Shown here one piece after another: positions 1-11,300 of a stretch of 64,000 bases of DNA. Below the pieces are notes generated by a model. It saw only the letters and a program-made list of their open reading frames with translations. It was not told the DNA's origin and did not search any database. The translations under genes were made by a program, and so were the position numbers. Origin of the DNA: Bactericera cockerelli (taxonomy: Eukaryota > Arthropoda > Insecta > Hemiptera > Triozidae); NCBI GenBank assembly GCA_024516035.1, contig CM044958.1:46039929-46103928 (forward strand). Direction: 5' to 3'. The stretch's first letter is position 1. Each line of letters opens with the position of its first letter.

Positions 1-1043
1 GTCATAAAGTTGCATGAATGTGATACATAAATGAATAAGTTTCTTCCTATATACTAAGCATAGAGGCATCATTCATTTATTTATTTATTTATGCAACAAA
101 ATACGGGCGGACCCATTGCTAACTATACAATAATTAGTTCCTAGCTATAAAAAAACCTATTTAAGTATAAAACTAAAAAATATTCAGGTAATAACTAATT
201 AATATTAAAACTAAAAATGGTGAAAAAAAAAAAAAAAAAAAATCAATATGTGGTAGGTGAAGCTGTATGAGGTGGAAGAAAGTTAGCTAAGATCAGGATG
301 TTTAGAAAAGAAATCCTTTATGTCACTGAGAGACACTGTGAAATAGTCCATATGTTCTGAGTATGAGTTGGCGGACCTTTGAAGTCGTATTAATGGTGAA
401 TTTTGAAGGTAGTTAGATCTAACAAAGGGTGGACGAAAAGGAAGAACTTGACGAGTGCCAGCGTGGCCAGGAACATTAATATTGATGGAAGAAAGTAAAT
501 CTGGAGAATTGATTTCACCCAGTGCATGAATTTAATCCTCATTAATTTGAGTTTGTGACCACATAATAATCATCATCATCCACAATACCGGATGTTGGCT
601 CTGTCAACCCTCATCCAGAACCTCCTTGTCAAAACCCATCATTATCAAAGGACCCCCTGCCCCATCATTTGAGCTATCTCCAAGAGACACATCTCCTAGA
701 CCTCAAACAAAGGATTGGGAAAACAGGGCCCTACATCACAACTACAAGGTTCAATCCAGAATCCTGTTTACAATTGTGAACTGGTTGTTAAGACTGGTAA
801 TCCAGGTAGCGTGGGGATCCGTTGGTTCGAATTCCACCCAGTGCATGAATTTAATCCTCATTAATTTGAGTTTGTGACCACATAATAATAAGACTCTGAG
901 AGATTGATGGTAGAAAATGCTTTGAGCATTAATATTCCACTAAACAGTGTTATTGTTATTATTACAATTTAGAAATTCAGACAAAGCAGTTCAGGCTTAA
1001 GTACACTTCTTCCATTTTACCACTAAGGGCCGAATTAACTGTA
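1..1043. other. AT-rich intergenic sequence with SINE fragments
   Basis: No gene seen. Holds a poly(A) run near 223-241 and two fragments of a SINE whose body reads CCCAGTGCATGAATTTAATC (about 517-565 and 775-950). The second has a tRNA-like head (GGTTCGAATTCCA box B). The small open frame at 626-877 runs through these repeats and is not a gene. Confidence 0.5.
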
Positions 1044-1200
1044 TTAACACTTAGACGACCGGCATGGTTTTTCGTGAATTCTCTTGTGGGACCGGCGATA
1101 ATACGGCTCTCCGACATTGTGTACCACCGGTGGTACACCTGGTTCATTCCGTACGAACGTGCGTGTACCACCGGTGGTACACCCGGTCGTCTAAGTGTTA
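1044..1200. mobile_element. TTAA-flanked MITE with two 20-bp perfect palindromes
   Basis: Starts TTAACACTTAGACGACCGG and ends CCGGTCGTCTAAGTGTTAA, so the tips are inverted and flanked by TTAA, the target used by piggyBac-type transposases. Inside, GTGTACCACCGGTGGTACAC (a perfect palindrome) occurs twice. A second copy, in the opposite orientation, is at about 45424-45576. Confidence 0.75.
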
Positions 1201-2282
1201 AATATCTAGGATTTGTTAATCCAAGCCACTATCACTTAACAGCCGATATAAATGCGCTGGTTAAAATTCTCACCAGAGGGCGTGTTGAGGGATAGGGTAG
1301 GATTAGGTAATCTAATTCTCTTTCATATTCGGGCCCTAGGGCGGCGTCATCGTGAACGATGGTAGCCAGACAGTGGAGGAATGACTCAGCACTTCTACCA
1401 CTGTCTTTACAAGGAGGCTAATAATTGACAAGGGCCCCCAGAACCAAACCAATTCCCGTCCTGTTTATAGTTCCCAAGGTTTATAAGTACAAAATTTTAA
1501 TTATATGTGTATGAAATTTTAACTAGAAAAATTCCTTGTAACTTGTGGAGTGAGTGTGATATAGTTCCCAGATAGAAAATACAATGAGAGGATCCATCTT
1601 GAATATCTTGTAGATGTCAAACAAAGGATTGGCAAACCAGATAGAAACTAGATCTCCTATCTCGTAGACGTAGTGCTCAAACAAAGGCTTGACACCTAGG
1701 ATGGAACATAGATTTCACAGACTGAATTCGACACCGGAGGCACTTACTATTTCCTCTGGAGTAGAGATGGGGTAACATTACACCTTTACAAAACTGTGTC
1801 ATTTGGAAACCGTTCTATAATAAAAATTTATAAGATTCGATTTGGGAATAAATTAGATTAATAATGATCTAAAAGGCTTCAAATGGAGCATATATGATCT
1901 AAGATGAGAAAGAGACTTCAAATTGAGCTCATTTTATGTTAATTTTCTCATCCATTTCACGACATTTCTTAAGATTTTCTAAGTACGAGAATGCGTCTGT
2001 TAAATTCTGTCTTGTGAATTTACTATTGTAGCTATATTATCAAGTAATCTACTCGCATCTTGCTAAAAAATTTACCAACAATACCAATACTACCATGGGC
2101 CTAATTACCTACTTATGTAATACTTGGACAACTTCAATGAATACAAAAGTATTCATTTGGCTTATACAGCTTCTTTTTTTTTAATGAATATTTATTTAAG
2201 GAGAGATCTGTAATACTCAAAGAGTCTTTGCCTTAATACAGCTAAACAATACAATGTTTACAGCACTTTTTCTTTCCCGGTC
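1201..2282. other. Intergenic; relic repeats only
   Basis: About 1345-1450 contains a segment (GTGAACGATGGTAGCCAGAC) that recurs inverted at about 7245-7370 and in part at 61520-61560. A motif CAAACAAAGGATTGG recurs at 1618, 1678 and in 700-720. The rest is AT-rich with no coding signal. Confidence 0.5.
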
Positions 2283-2490
2283 TGTCCCGGTAGCTCAGTG
2301 GTAAAATCGGCACTGTGTGAATCCAGACATTACAGAGGTCGGGGGTTCGAAACCCAGCCGGGACATGACAAGTTATCCTCCCATTTGGGATTTTTACCAC
2401 ATAATAATATGTCTTGGGCTTACTGCTGGAATAACGGGACTTTAATAATAGCCCTAATCGGGTAGTAAAAATAAGGCGATATTATTATTT
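2283..2490 (+). mobile_element. tRNA-derived SINE, family B
   Basis: tRNA-like head (CGGTAGCTCAGTGGTAAAAT box A, GGGGGTTCGAAACCC box B) followed by an unrelated body: CCACATAATAATATGTCTTG ... GGCGATATTATT. The same body recurs at 2640-2690, 55440-55570, inverted at 55575-55748, and at 59550-59690. Too diverged and lacking an acceptor stem, so not a functional tRNA. Confidence 0.75.
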
Positions 2491-2699
2491 ACCACCACGT
2501 CCAAGAAATTTCCTAGTTAGAGTTCTGTTTGTAGGCAAGACCGTTCGCCCTTGGTCCGATTAGCAGACTCTTCTTTTCTTGAAACAAGTTACGAGATATG
2601 AGAGTTGGCGTTCAGAAAACCCAACTCGCCCGTTGTCGATAAATAGTCCTAATCGGGCAGTATAAATAAGGCGATATTATTATTATTTCTTTCAATTTT

Positions 2700-4124
2700 A
2701 GGGATAAGCATTGTGCTCTCACCAATCTGAAAAGTCAAGTGCTAATTTTGACTTTTGGTGGTTTTCAAAGATTTATTTTTTTAGGTTTGTTGACAAAACA
2801 ACAGAAAACATGAATAATGCCTTGGAGAAAGGAAACAGTTGTATCTTTCGAGAAGACTACCTTTAGGAAATTGAACATCTACAGGGTTAACCATAAGATC
2901 TCAAAAATGTCTAATAATAATGACAAAAATGTATATTATAAATGAGGTACAACACAACAAATAGGGTAATAGTACCTCATAAACTCACTTTATTTAATGA
3001 ATATTATGTAAAATTAAAATAAATAAAGAGTATTATGTTAATAATAAAAATAAAAAAAATGCCTGAATTTAACAACGGTGTCTTCGTAGATCCATTAAAG
3101 CGAGTTTGAGTAGTTGTCATATCACGAGAGTGATTAACACAAATATGATAACTTATTACATAAAAAATTCCATGTCTACAAACTCGTGCTGTGAACAAAA
3201 AAATGCAAAAGATGTGCAACTGTTGCAAAACTGTCTGTACATTTATACTACCCATCTGTCCAAAACTTGGAAAGACAGGTAGCCCTGTATGTACAATGAT
3301 TACTGTAGCATAGGATTTTAAGTGAGACTCGATGAAACAAGAGGACTTGACTAAAATCTCACTTCCATTCTGGGCTCTTCAGATATCCGGAGATATCCTT
3401 ATGCAAGTTCAAAATAACCAAGAGTAGCCTCACCCAGGCTGGGTGAGGTTAAAATGGGTAGCAGGATTGTGCGTTTCCTGCGAATAAATTATAACATACC
3501 CGTCGTGATATGACCATGCAGTTGAAAGTGACGTTAAACCCAATTTGAATAAAAAGTAATTTTATTGTAACGCAGTAAACCTACATACCAAATCTGACGA
3601 ATTTTATCGCTCTATATGAGATATTTTGACGAGACCGTTCTTGAGATATTTTGTACACACACAAAAACCGACCGTTTTTTAACTAACCAACAAAAGAAAA
3701 AGATTAAATATAATGTTCATATCCAGGAAAAACCATCAATTTTTTCTGAGCCATCCTGTATTGCAGATGTTAAGAACATATTCTTTTCCTTAACCAGCCT
3801 GGGTATGTGTTTACAATGTATCTCTCCATGATAATGAGGTAAATGAGCACAGGTAAACATCAGACGAGATAAATGTGTTGTCAACAATGGAACCAGACAC
3901 TCCACAGGAAATGTTCAACATCCATTGTCTTGTTATGTTGTTAAAAAATCTCGTGATTTGGACATTTCCTACAGGAGTCAGCGAGGCATAATAAACGAGG
4001 AGGCATCAAGCACCAACAATAAAAAAAATCGAAATAGTATGGATAAAGTATATTTGCCTAAAAATATACACAGTGTATCCTTTCGATATGGTCTGTTTAT
4101 ATTGACTGCTAACTGACAATGATA
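2700..4124. other. Intergenic; AT-rich with decayed repeats
   Basis: Contains a SINE tail (TTGAGTAGTTGTCATATCAC) at about 3108, a fragment like the SINE-D centre at 3425-3480 (CACCCAGGCTGGGTGAGGTT), and a decayed copy of the dispersed element tail at 3540-3690 (ACCGTTCTTGAGATATTTTG). No credible gene; the short frames are AT-rich and terminate quickly. Confidence 0.45.
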
Positions 4125-4335
4125 ATAATAACACTCTTTATTGGAAGGTAAACACCAGGCGAGGTTAATTCTCAAAGCATTTTCTACCACCTAACCCTCA
4201 GAGTCTCATTATTATGTGGTCACAAACTGATATAAATGAAGAAAAAATCATGCATTGGGTGGGATTCGAACCAACTGATCCCTTCGCTACCTGGATTACC
4301 AGACTAGCGGCTTCACCACTTGACTACCAGTGCAC
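4125..4335 (-). mobile_element. tRNA-derived SINE, family C, minus orientation
   Basis: The minus strand reads a tRNA-like head with GGTTCGAATCCCACC box B, then the C body (TTTGTGACCACATAATAATG, CTCTGAGGGTTAGGTGGTAG, AAAATGCTTTGAG). Other copies: 775-950, 5765-5870, 44955-45095 (minus), 53505-53700. Confidence 0.7.
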
Positions 4336-4525
4336 GGTTGAAAACATTTTATTCCCAATTGAATTATACAGGATACGAAAGAACTCTGTGCTTGATGTTA
4401 TTTTTACACCATCAGCTCAGGTGGGTTGGGACCGTGGACTTGCCAAGCTCCAAGAATAAGCTTCTAAATTCTGTGTATGTCAAGCATAAGGAGTAGGTAT
4501 TTTTTTATTTATTTTTTTAATGCAA

Positions 4526-4625
4526 NNNNNNNNNNNNNNNNNNNNNNNNNNNNNNNNNNNNNNNNNNNNNNNNNNNNNNNNNNNNNNNNNNNNNNNNNNN
4601 NNNNNNNNNNNNNNNNNNNNNNNNN
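4526..4625. other. Assembly gap (100 Ns)
   Basis: Exactly 100 ambiguous bases, the conventional placeholder for unknown size. It falls on the 3' side of the Dok gene, where the final exon is expected, and cuts a MITE: the sequence right after it (4626-4727) matches the right part of the MITE at 42738-42866. Confidence 0.98.
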
Positions 4626-4730
4626 TCGTCGGTAAGTGTCAATTTTCCCTATCTTACACAGTACGCAATCCGTGACTTAGCGCCACAGAGGTATTACAAA
4701 AACGTCTTTACATTCCACCCTAAAAGTCCC
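4626..4730. mobile_element. Right part of a TAA-target MITE cut by the gap
   Basis: Shares GTACGCAATCCGTGACTTAG and TTACAAAAACGTCT...ATTCCACCCTAA with the complete copy at 42738-42866. The left part is hidden in the gap. Confidence 0.7.
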
Positions 4731-5165
4731 TCAACAATACTGTGTATGTGGTTGTTGTTCCTTCCTCTTTTTTTTTGTTTTTGTTTTTGTTTTTGTATTT
4801 TTTTTTTTCTATTCTGAAACAATTAACACATTCGTTAACGAACGGCCATATGTGGATGTTTTTGTGTTTTTCTTTGGGACCGAAAACACACATGTGGCTG
4901 TTATCAAAATTTTAACGAGGGACTGACATCCATATATGGCCTTTTTGAGGTAGGTTGTTAGTATTAGAACAGATATAGGATCGATTCTTGTACAAATACG
5001 ATGCCAAATATGCAAAAAAAAAAAAAAAAAAAAATTTTGGTACCCAGGATGCAACAGCGACTTTACCGCCTGGTCCCTACGTAAAACTTGAAATATAATT
5101 GGCTTGGTAACGAACGTGTTAATATTGACTTTTTCTGGGCATTAACCCTACAACCCCCGCCGTAC
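4731..5165. other. Downstream/intron side of Dok exon 7, no exon recognised
   Basis: T-rich and A-rich runs (a (TTTTTG)n stretch near 4770, poly(A) at 5016-5035). I looked on the minus strand for a Dok terminal exon and found none. Confidence 0.4.
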
Positions 5166-5347
5166 CTGTCTGTACCCGGGCGAGATGACCTTGGACGTGG
5201 CGCCCAAGTGTTGCAGAGTGTCGTAATCGTTCATGCTGAAGCTGGAGGTGGAGACGAATATCTTCTGGGTGTCGGGGCCGGAGCTAGGGGCGGGGGGCTC
5301 GCGGGGCACCACGTAGGGGCGCTCGCTGTGAGGGGCGTTGGCCAGGC
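5166..5347 (-). CDS. Dok: Dok exon 7: tail with YVVP and YDTL tyrosine motifs
   Basis: 182 bp, acceptor TTCTCCACAG, donor CAG|GTACGG, entering phase 1 and leaving phase 0. It encodes LANAPHSERPYVVPREPPAP and then SMNDYDTLQHLGATSKVISPGYRQ. YVVP fits the YxxP class that Dok proteins use to bind Crk/RasGAP-type SH2 domains (family knowledge). No stop within the exon, so the gene most likely continues at lower coordinates. Confidence 0.87.
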
Positions 5348-8300
5348 CTGTGGAGAAAGGGGGGATTTTATTATTCAACAATTTTGATCAATTTTTTTTT
5401 TTTTTTTTTTTAATGCTACTGAACCACTTTTTTTTAATGCTACAACACTTTAATCAGAACCAAAATTCCGACCAAAGCAATGCCTGACAGAAATGTTGGC
5501 GTAAACTATCTTTATTTACAATTTTTTATATGTATACACAGGTGCAGTCAAAAGGTATAATTAATGAAAGATAAACAAAGTTTGATCAAGCAAGGGTGGT
5601 GACTGTTTTTTTTTTCTTCTGTTTTTGAGATTTAATTTCTAACATGATAATTGTAGACCTTTTTTAGGAGTAATTTATACTATCTGAGTAGGACTAATGT
5701 TCTTTGCAAAAAGAAGAAAAAAAAAAAAAAAAAAATCACACAACGAACACAATACTTCCGATTTCCGAGTGCATGAATTTTTCCTCATTAATTTGACTTT
5801 GTGACCACATAATAATAAGACTCTGAGGGTTGGCTGGTAGAAAATGCTTTAAGCATTAACCTCGATAGAACAGACCTTGATTATATTGCCGAGGTAAGAT
5901 TGAAAAATCCCTTTACTCCAGGAGTCAGGTTCTATGTATTTCATGGGTGAATTCTTTATAGTCTTAAGAGAGTAGTCACCGTGGCCGAGTGAGTTAGCGC
6001 GCTAGGCATTGCACGCATGGTGACCTGGGTTCGATCCCCAGCGGGGCAGAATTTTTTCTGCTCTGTACTTGGGTGTTCGGGGTCCACTCATACCTCGTGA
6101 GGAAAAATGAGTAGCTCGTGAGGAAAAATGTGAGCAGCCACCAGTGGCGGAATTAAGAGACAAAAATAAGATATTGGGATATTAAAAATACGGAAAAGTC
6201 CTATAATTCTGCGCTACCCACTAAAATTGTGCCCACATGACACAAAGAAACACATTTATTTATAGTCTTAGGAGTAAAATTCTCTGTGGCTTAATGGGTG
6301 TGACTACTGCCCCTAATCCAGAGTTCCCGAGTTCAACTCCCGGCTGGGGCAGACTTTTCGAAGAAAATTCTGTTCCATCCAAACACATGAGGCCAACATT
6401 TCCGGCCCTACCCAGGCTGGGTGAGGTTCGTGTGGGTAGCTGGTACGATTCCCAGCGAATGGAGGGTAAAACCCCCGTCCTAATCCAGGACGTTAAATCA
6501 AATAGAATCGTGGTTTAGGAAGGCATCGGCCGTAAAAAAATGGCCAAAACCAATCAACTAACCATGAGGTTGAACAACGTCGACCCTGCTTGAGCGGGAA
6601 AAGACAGAGTAAAAGAAGAAGAAGAATAATAGTATAGTAGTGATTTATTTAAACTGTCGGCTCGAGACAGGGAGTCCCATTATGAAATTTGTGCCCATAT
6701 AACTAACACACAACACCAAGAAAAACATTTATTTAATATTTATTTATTGACAGTCGGAAGAGTAAAATTCTTACCAAAAGTACGCCAGGCATCGTTCCTC
6801 AGCTCCACATCGTCGTACGACACCGTTTGTTTCCCGCCGGTGGCACCGGCACTGGCGGCGGCACCGAGACCGCCCGCCAGGTCCTTGAGGCCGCCCGTGG
6901 CGGCGGGCGGCAGCGACTTGCGGGGCGGCTTGTCGGGCTTACAGCTGGGGTGGGGGTGGGGGGGGTGGGGGAGCTTGGGCTTGGGGGGGGGGGAGGGGGC
7001 CGCTCCGTCGGGGGAGGAGGGGAGGGCAGGAGAGAGAGGGGCGGAGGGGGGAGCAGGGAGAGGGTGTGTGGGCGCTCGAGCGAGAGAGAGCGGTCTGTGG
7101 AGCGGGAGCGTTCGCGGGACAGAGTTCTCTCCTGAGGGGGGGCATGGAGGAAGCAAGTTAATATTTTTTTAACATATAGGTCTGGCTGGGGGACTATAAA
7201 CAGGGAGTAGACCAGCAGTCTGGCTGGGGGACTATAAACAGGGAGTAGACCAGCATTGGCTTGGTTCTGGGGGCCCTTGTCAATTATTAGCCTCCTTGTA
7301 ATGACAGTGGTAGAAGTGTTGAGTCATTCCTCCACTGTCTGGCTACCATCGTTCACGATGACGCCACCCGATGATGATGATGATGATGATGATTAACAAT
7401 ATTGGATTTTTACAAAGGTTCTTTTCCTAAGCTAATGATAAAAGCTTCTAATTATAGTTAAAAAGAATCATATAAGGGTTGGGTGGAAGAGATTGCCAAA
7501 GGCAATAAGCCCGCCCTTTAATGAGGACATGTGTATATATTTTATCTATTGATTTTCTTTTATATTGTTTTCAAATTTGAATATTAATTTGTACTTACCT
7601 GTTTGTACAAATGTCCTTGGGTATTCAAAAAGCGAATAATAATACTTCTATCAAGTGTAATTTACAATAAGGGGTAGTTATACAATTTTACACATGTACA
7701 AAAACAAAGTAGAAATTAAAAAGAAAAATTGATCAAGGGCAGTGTTAATACCTACGACATTCCTTTTCAATATGTTATAGTATTTAAACAAATGTATTAA
7801 ATATTTAGATCTATGTAAATATGTATTACATAAAAAAGAAAGTAAAAAATTACATATAATTTTCAAAAAAGTTATCGTTGATGATATCACAATAGTGCAA
7901 ACTCGCCTTAATTGGGACTCGAACCTCCAGAGTACGAGCATTTCTTCTTATCAATCAAGATACTGAAGTTTATTATTAAATTATATTAAAAGCAAATTAT
8001 TTTTTTTAGGAGCCAAAATCCACTACCTTATGTTTTTAAACAAGTTTTTTTATTCATTTGGTAGACATGAAACAGCAGCTACTTCAGAGATTCATTCAGA
8101 TTGCATTACCTGAGAAGTGCCACGACGGGTGAGAGAAGACATGGCAACAGTGGACGCAATGCTCAGGTGTTTCTCAAGTAGAGACACGTGAGATGTTGGC
8201 GTGTTGGGGAACATTCGCTCCCCACTCGGTGTGTTGGGGAAAATTCTCTCCCCATTTGGAGTATTGGCGAAAATCCTCTCCCCATTTGGAGTATTGGGGA

Positions 8301-11300
8301 AAATCCTCTCCCCATTTGGAGTACCAGGGAAAATTCTCTCCCCAGTGGGACTGTTGTCACACGACAGGAGTGGTTTGAAAGAGCAGGGGCTGTTGTCTGA
8401 TGATAGTGGAAGCGGCTTGAATGCGGAGCTCAGTGAGGAGAATTCCGAATCCATGGGCGTCGAGTGGGTGGGCGAGGGGGGTAGTGGGCTCCGACTGCGT
8501 GCGCCCATGCTGAGGGCGGCCTGGAACTGGGTGTCGCCGCAGAGGAAGTCGCCCCCCCCGCGCGGGGGCGGGGCCGTCTCTCCGGAGAGTAGCTTCTTCA
8601 TGTGTCGCATCTTGGAGGAGATGCAGCGGAAGATCTCCTGCTGGTGCGAGTGCTCGAACTTGAAGAATCCTGGGGGGAGAAGTGTTTGTTTTTTAACACC
8701 TTGACTGCCACGTGTATCTCTAGCGATACACGGTGTACTGTGTTTACTGCCAGGTGTATCTCTAACGATACACGGTGTACTGTGTTTACTGCCAGGTGTA
8801 TCTCTAGCGATACACGGTGTACTGTGTTTACTGCCAGGTGTATCTCTAGCGATACACGGTGTACTGTGTTTACTGCCAGGTGTATCTCTAGCGATACACC
8901 ACTGTTTTTGAAGTTCACTGCCAGGTGTATCTCTAGCGATACACGGTGTACTGTGTTTACTGCCAGGTGTATCTCTAACGATACACCACTGTTTTTGAAG
9001 TTCACTGCCAGGTGTATCTCTAGCGATACACCATGATTTTACTGTTCACTGCCTCGTGTATCTTTATCGATACACTCAACATCCTTTTTGCTTTTGGAAT
9101 TAGTGTATTGAGCATAGAGCAGAAGCAATCTCTAATACTACTATGGCGTGGAACATAAACAACACAAAAATTTGTGGCAGTCAAGGTGTTAACATAAAAG
9201 AAAAGAATATAAAATAGAATATGTGCTCGAACTTGAAGAATCCTGGGGGGAGAAGTGTTTGTTTTTTTTTTTTAACAGAAAAGAAGAGAATATAAAATAG
9301 AATATGTGCTCGAACTTGAAGAATCCTGGGGGGAGAGGTTTTTGTTTGTTTTTTAACAGAAAAGAAGAGAATATAAAATAGAATATGTGCTCGAACTTGA
9401 AGAATCCTGGGGGGAGAGGTTTTTGTTTGTTTTTTAACAGAAAAGAAGAGAATATAAAATAGAATATGTGCTCGAACTTGAAGAATCCTGGGGGGAGAGG
9501 TTTTTGCTTGTTTTTTAACAGAAAAGAAGAGAATATAAAATAGAATATGTGCTCGAACTTGAAGAACCCTGGGGGGAGAAGTGTTTGTTTTTTAACAGAA
9601 AAGAAGAGAATATAAAATAGAATATGTGCTGGGGGGAGAAGTGTTTGTTTTTTAACAGAAAAGAAGAGAATATAAAATAGAATATGTGCTCGAACTTGAA
9701 GAATCCTGGGGGGGGGGGAATTTTTTGTTTTTTAACAGAAAAGAAGAGAATATAAAATAGAATATGTGCTCGAACTTGAAGAATCCTCGGGGGAAAAGTT
9801 TTTGTTTTTTAACAGAAAAGAAGAGAATATAAAATAGAATATGTGCTCGAACTTGAAGAATCCTGGGGGGAAAAGTTTTTGTTTTTTAACAGAAAAGAAG
9901 AGAATATAGTAGTCACTGTGGTAGAGCAAGTTAGCGCGCTAGGCATTGCACACATGGTGACCTGGGTTCGATTCCCAGGGGGGGAGGATTTTTTCTGCTC
10001 TGTACCTGGATGGTCGGGGTTCACTCATACCTAGTGAGAAAAAAATGAGTAGCTGCTTTAATGTGAAGCAGCGACTAGTGGCAGAATCTTAGGCAAAAAA
10101 ATAATACAAGATATTGTAAATTAAAGTAGTAAAGTCCTATGATTCTGCGCTACCCACTAAAATTGTGACATAATAACACAAAGAAAAAGCATTATTTCTT
10201 ATTAGAAAAGAAGAGAATATAAAATAGAATGAAGTATAACTTATTTATATCAACAGTAGCTGGATCGATAAGTCAGCGGACGAGTAACCTGGAGGTCGGT
10301 GGTTCAAATCCTGGTTATAGCATTATAGCATAGATATAGTAAAGTGAATTTGAGTAGTTATGATATCACGAAAGTCATTAACACATATATATGCTATTTA
10401 TACCAACAAGGAAAGACTAAAAAGTCTAATTTCCGTAGTCTAGGAAAGGTTTTCTTTATTTAAAAAATAAATAAATACAATACATTCGAACTTCTTAAGG
10501 TTATAAATACACAACTAGAACCATAATCTTCTTTCCTTGGGGAAAAAATAATGTAAATATGAAAAATAGGGGGGAAAAAATGAGAAGAGAAAAATAGTAT
10601 ATTAATATTGTTTTTAAAACCTATGTATTTTACCTCAAATAAATGAGTGAATTGTTATAAAACTGACACATTAATAATAAAAAAAATATTGAAAAAAAAA
10701 ACAATGATGGATTCGCGAGAGAAACAATTAAATTTATTCATTCAACGAACTGCTCTATAACGAGTTGCCACATCTGACACAGTATACATCTATACATAGA
10801 TATGGGGGTTTTTTTTTTAACTAATTCTTTGCTAAGTAGTATAATTTTTTCCTTTTTTTTTTCATGAGTATAAGTGCTTGTTAATAATATTCAGGGTGTC
10901 TTTCATAATCACTTGGGTCAGGTCAGTCAATTTTTTTTATTGATGTTATGATTAGCAAAGAACTTCATAAGGAATGGGGAAGCTGTTCCACGTACGCCAA
11001 ACCAAAGACCGAACACTTCCCAACGTGGTATTTCATACTTTAGAATAAAATAAGGGACAGTGGGAACATATATTTCTTGTTTTTCTTCATTTATTTTGAT
11101 GTCTTGGTCTTCTAAATTTGTTTCCCATCGAAGAGTAGGATCTAGAATTAGTCCTTTGCCTTTTTTCCTATCAATGGCAACTATGTCTGCTCGTCTGTTT
11201 TGCTTGCTGCCATCGTTCAATATAGCTTCACAGGGAACCTCTTCATAGACCTCCAAACCCTGGTGGCGGAATATGTTAGCCAAAGCAGTTCTGATTTTGT

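Noticed and set aside
4809..5054. Minus-strand 81-codon frame as the missing Dok terminal exon
   Set aside because: Its head is a poly(A)/poly(T) tract, it shows no Dok motif, and no acceptor puts it in phase with exon 7.
5088..7172. Plus-strand Gly/Arg-rich frames
   Set aside because: Antisense shadows of the GC-rich Dok exons 6 and 7, which have consistent phase and family motifs on the minus strand.
8602..9036. Plus-strand 144-codon and minus-strand 135-codon frames with 14-residue repeats
   Set aside because: They read the 42-bp satellite of the TTAA element, open on both strands because the unit is a multiple of three.
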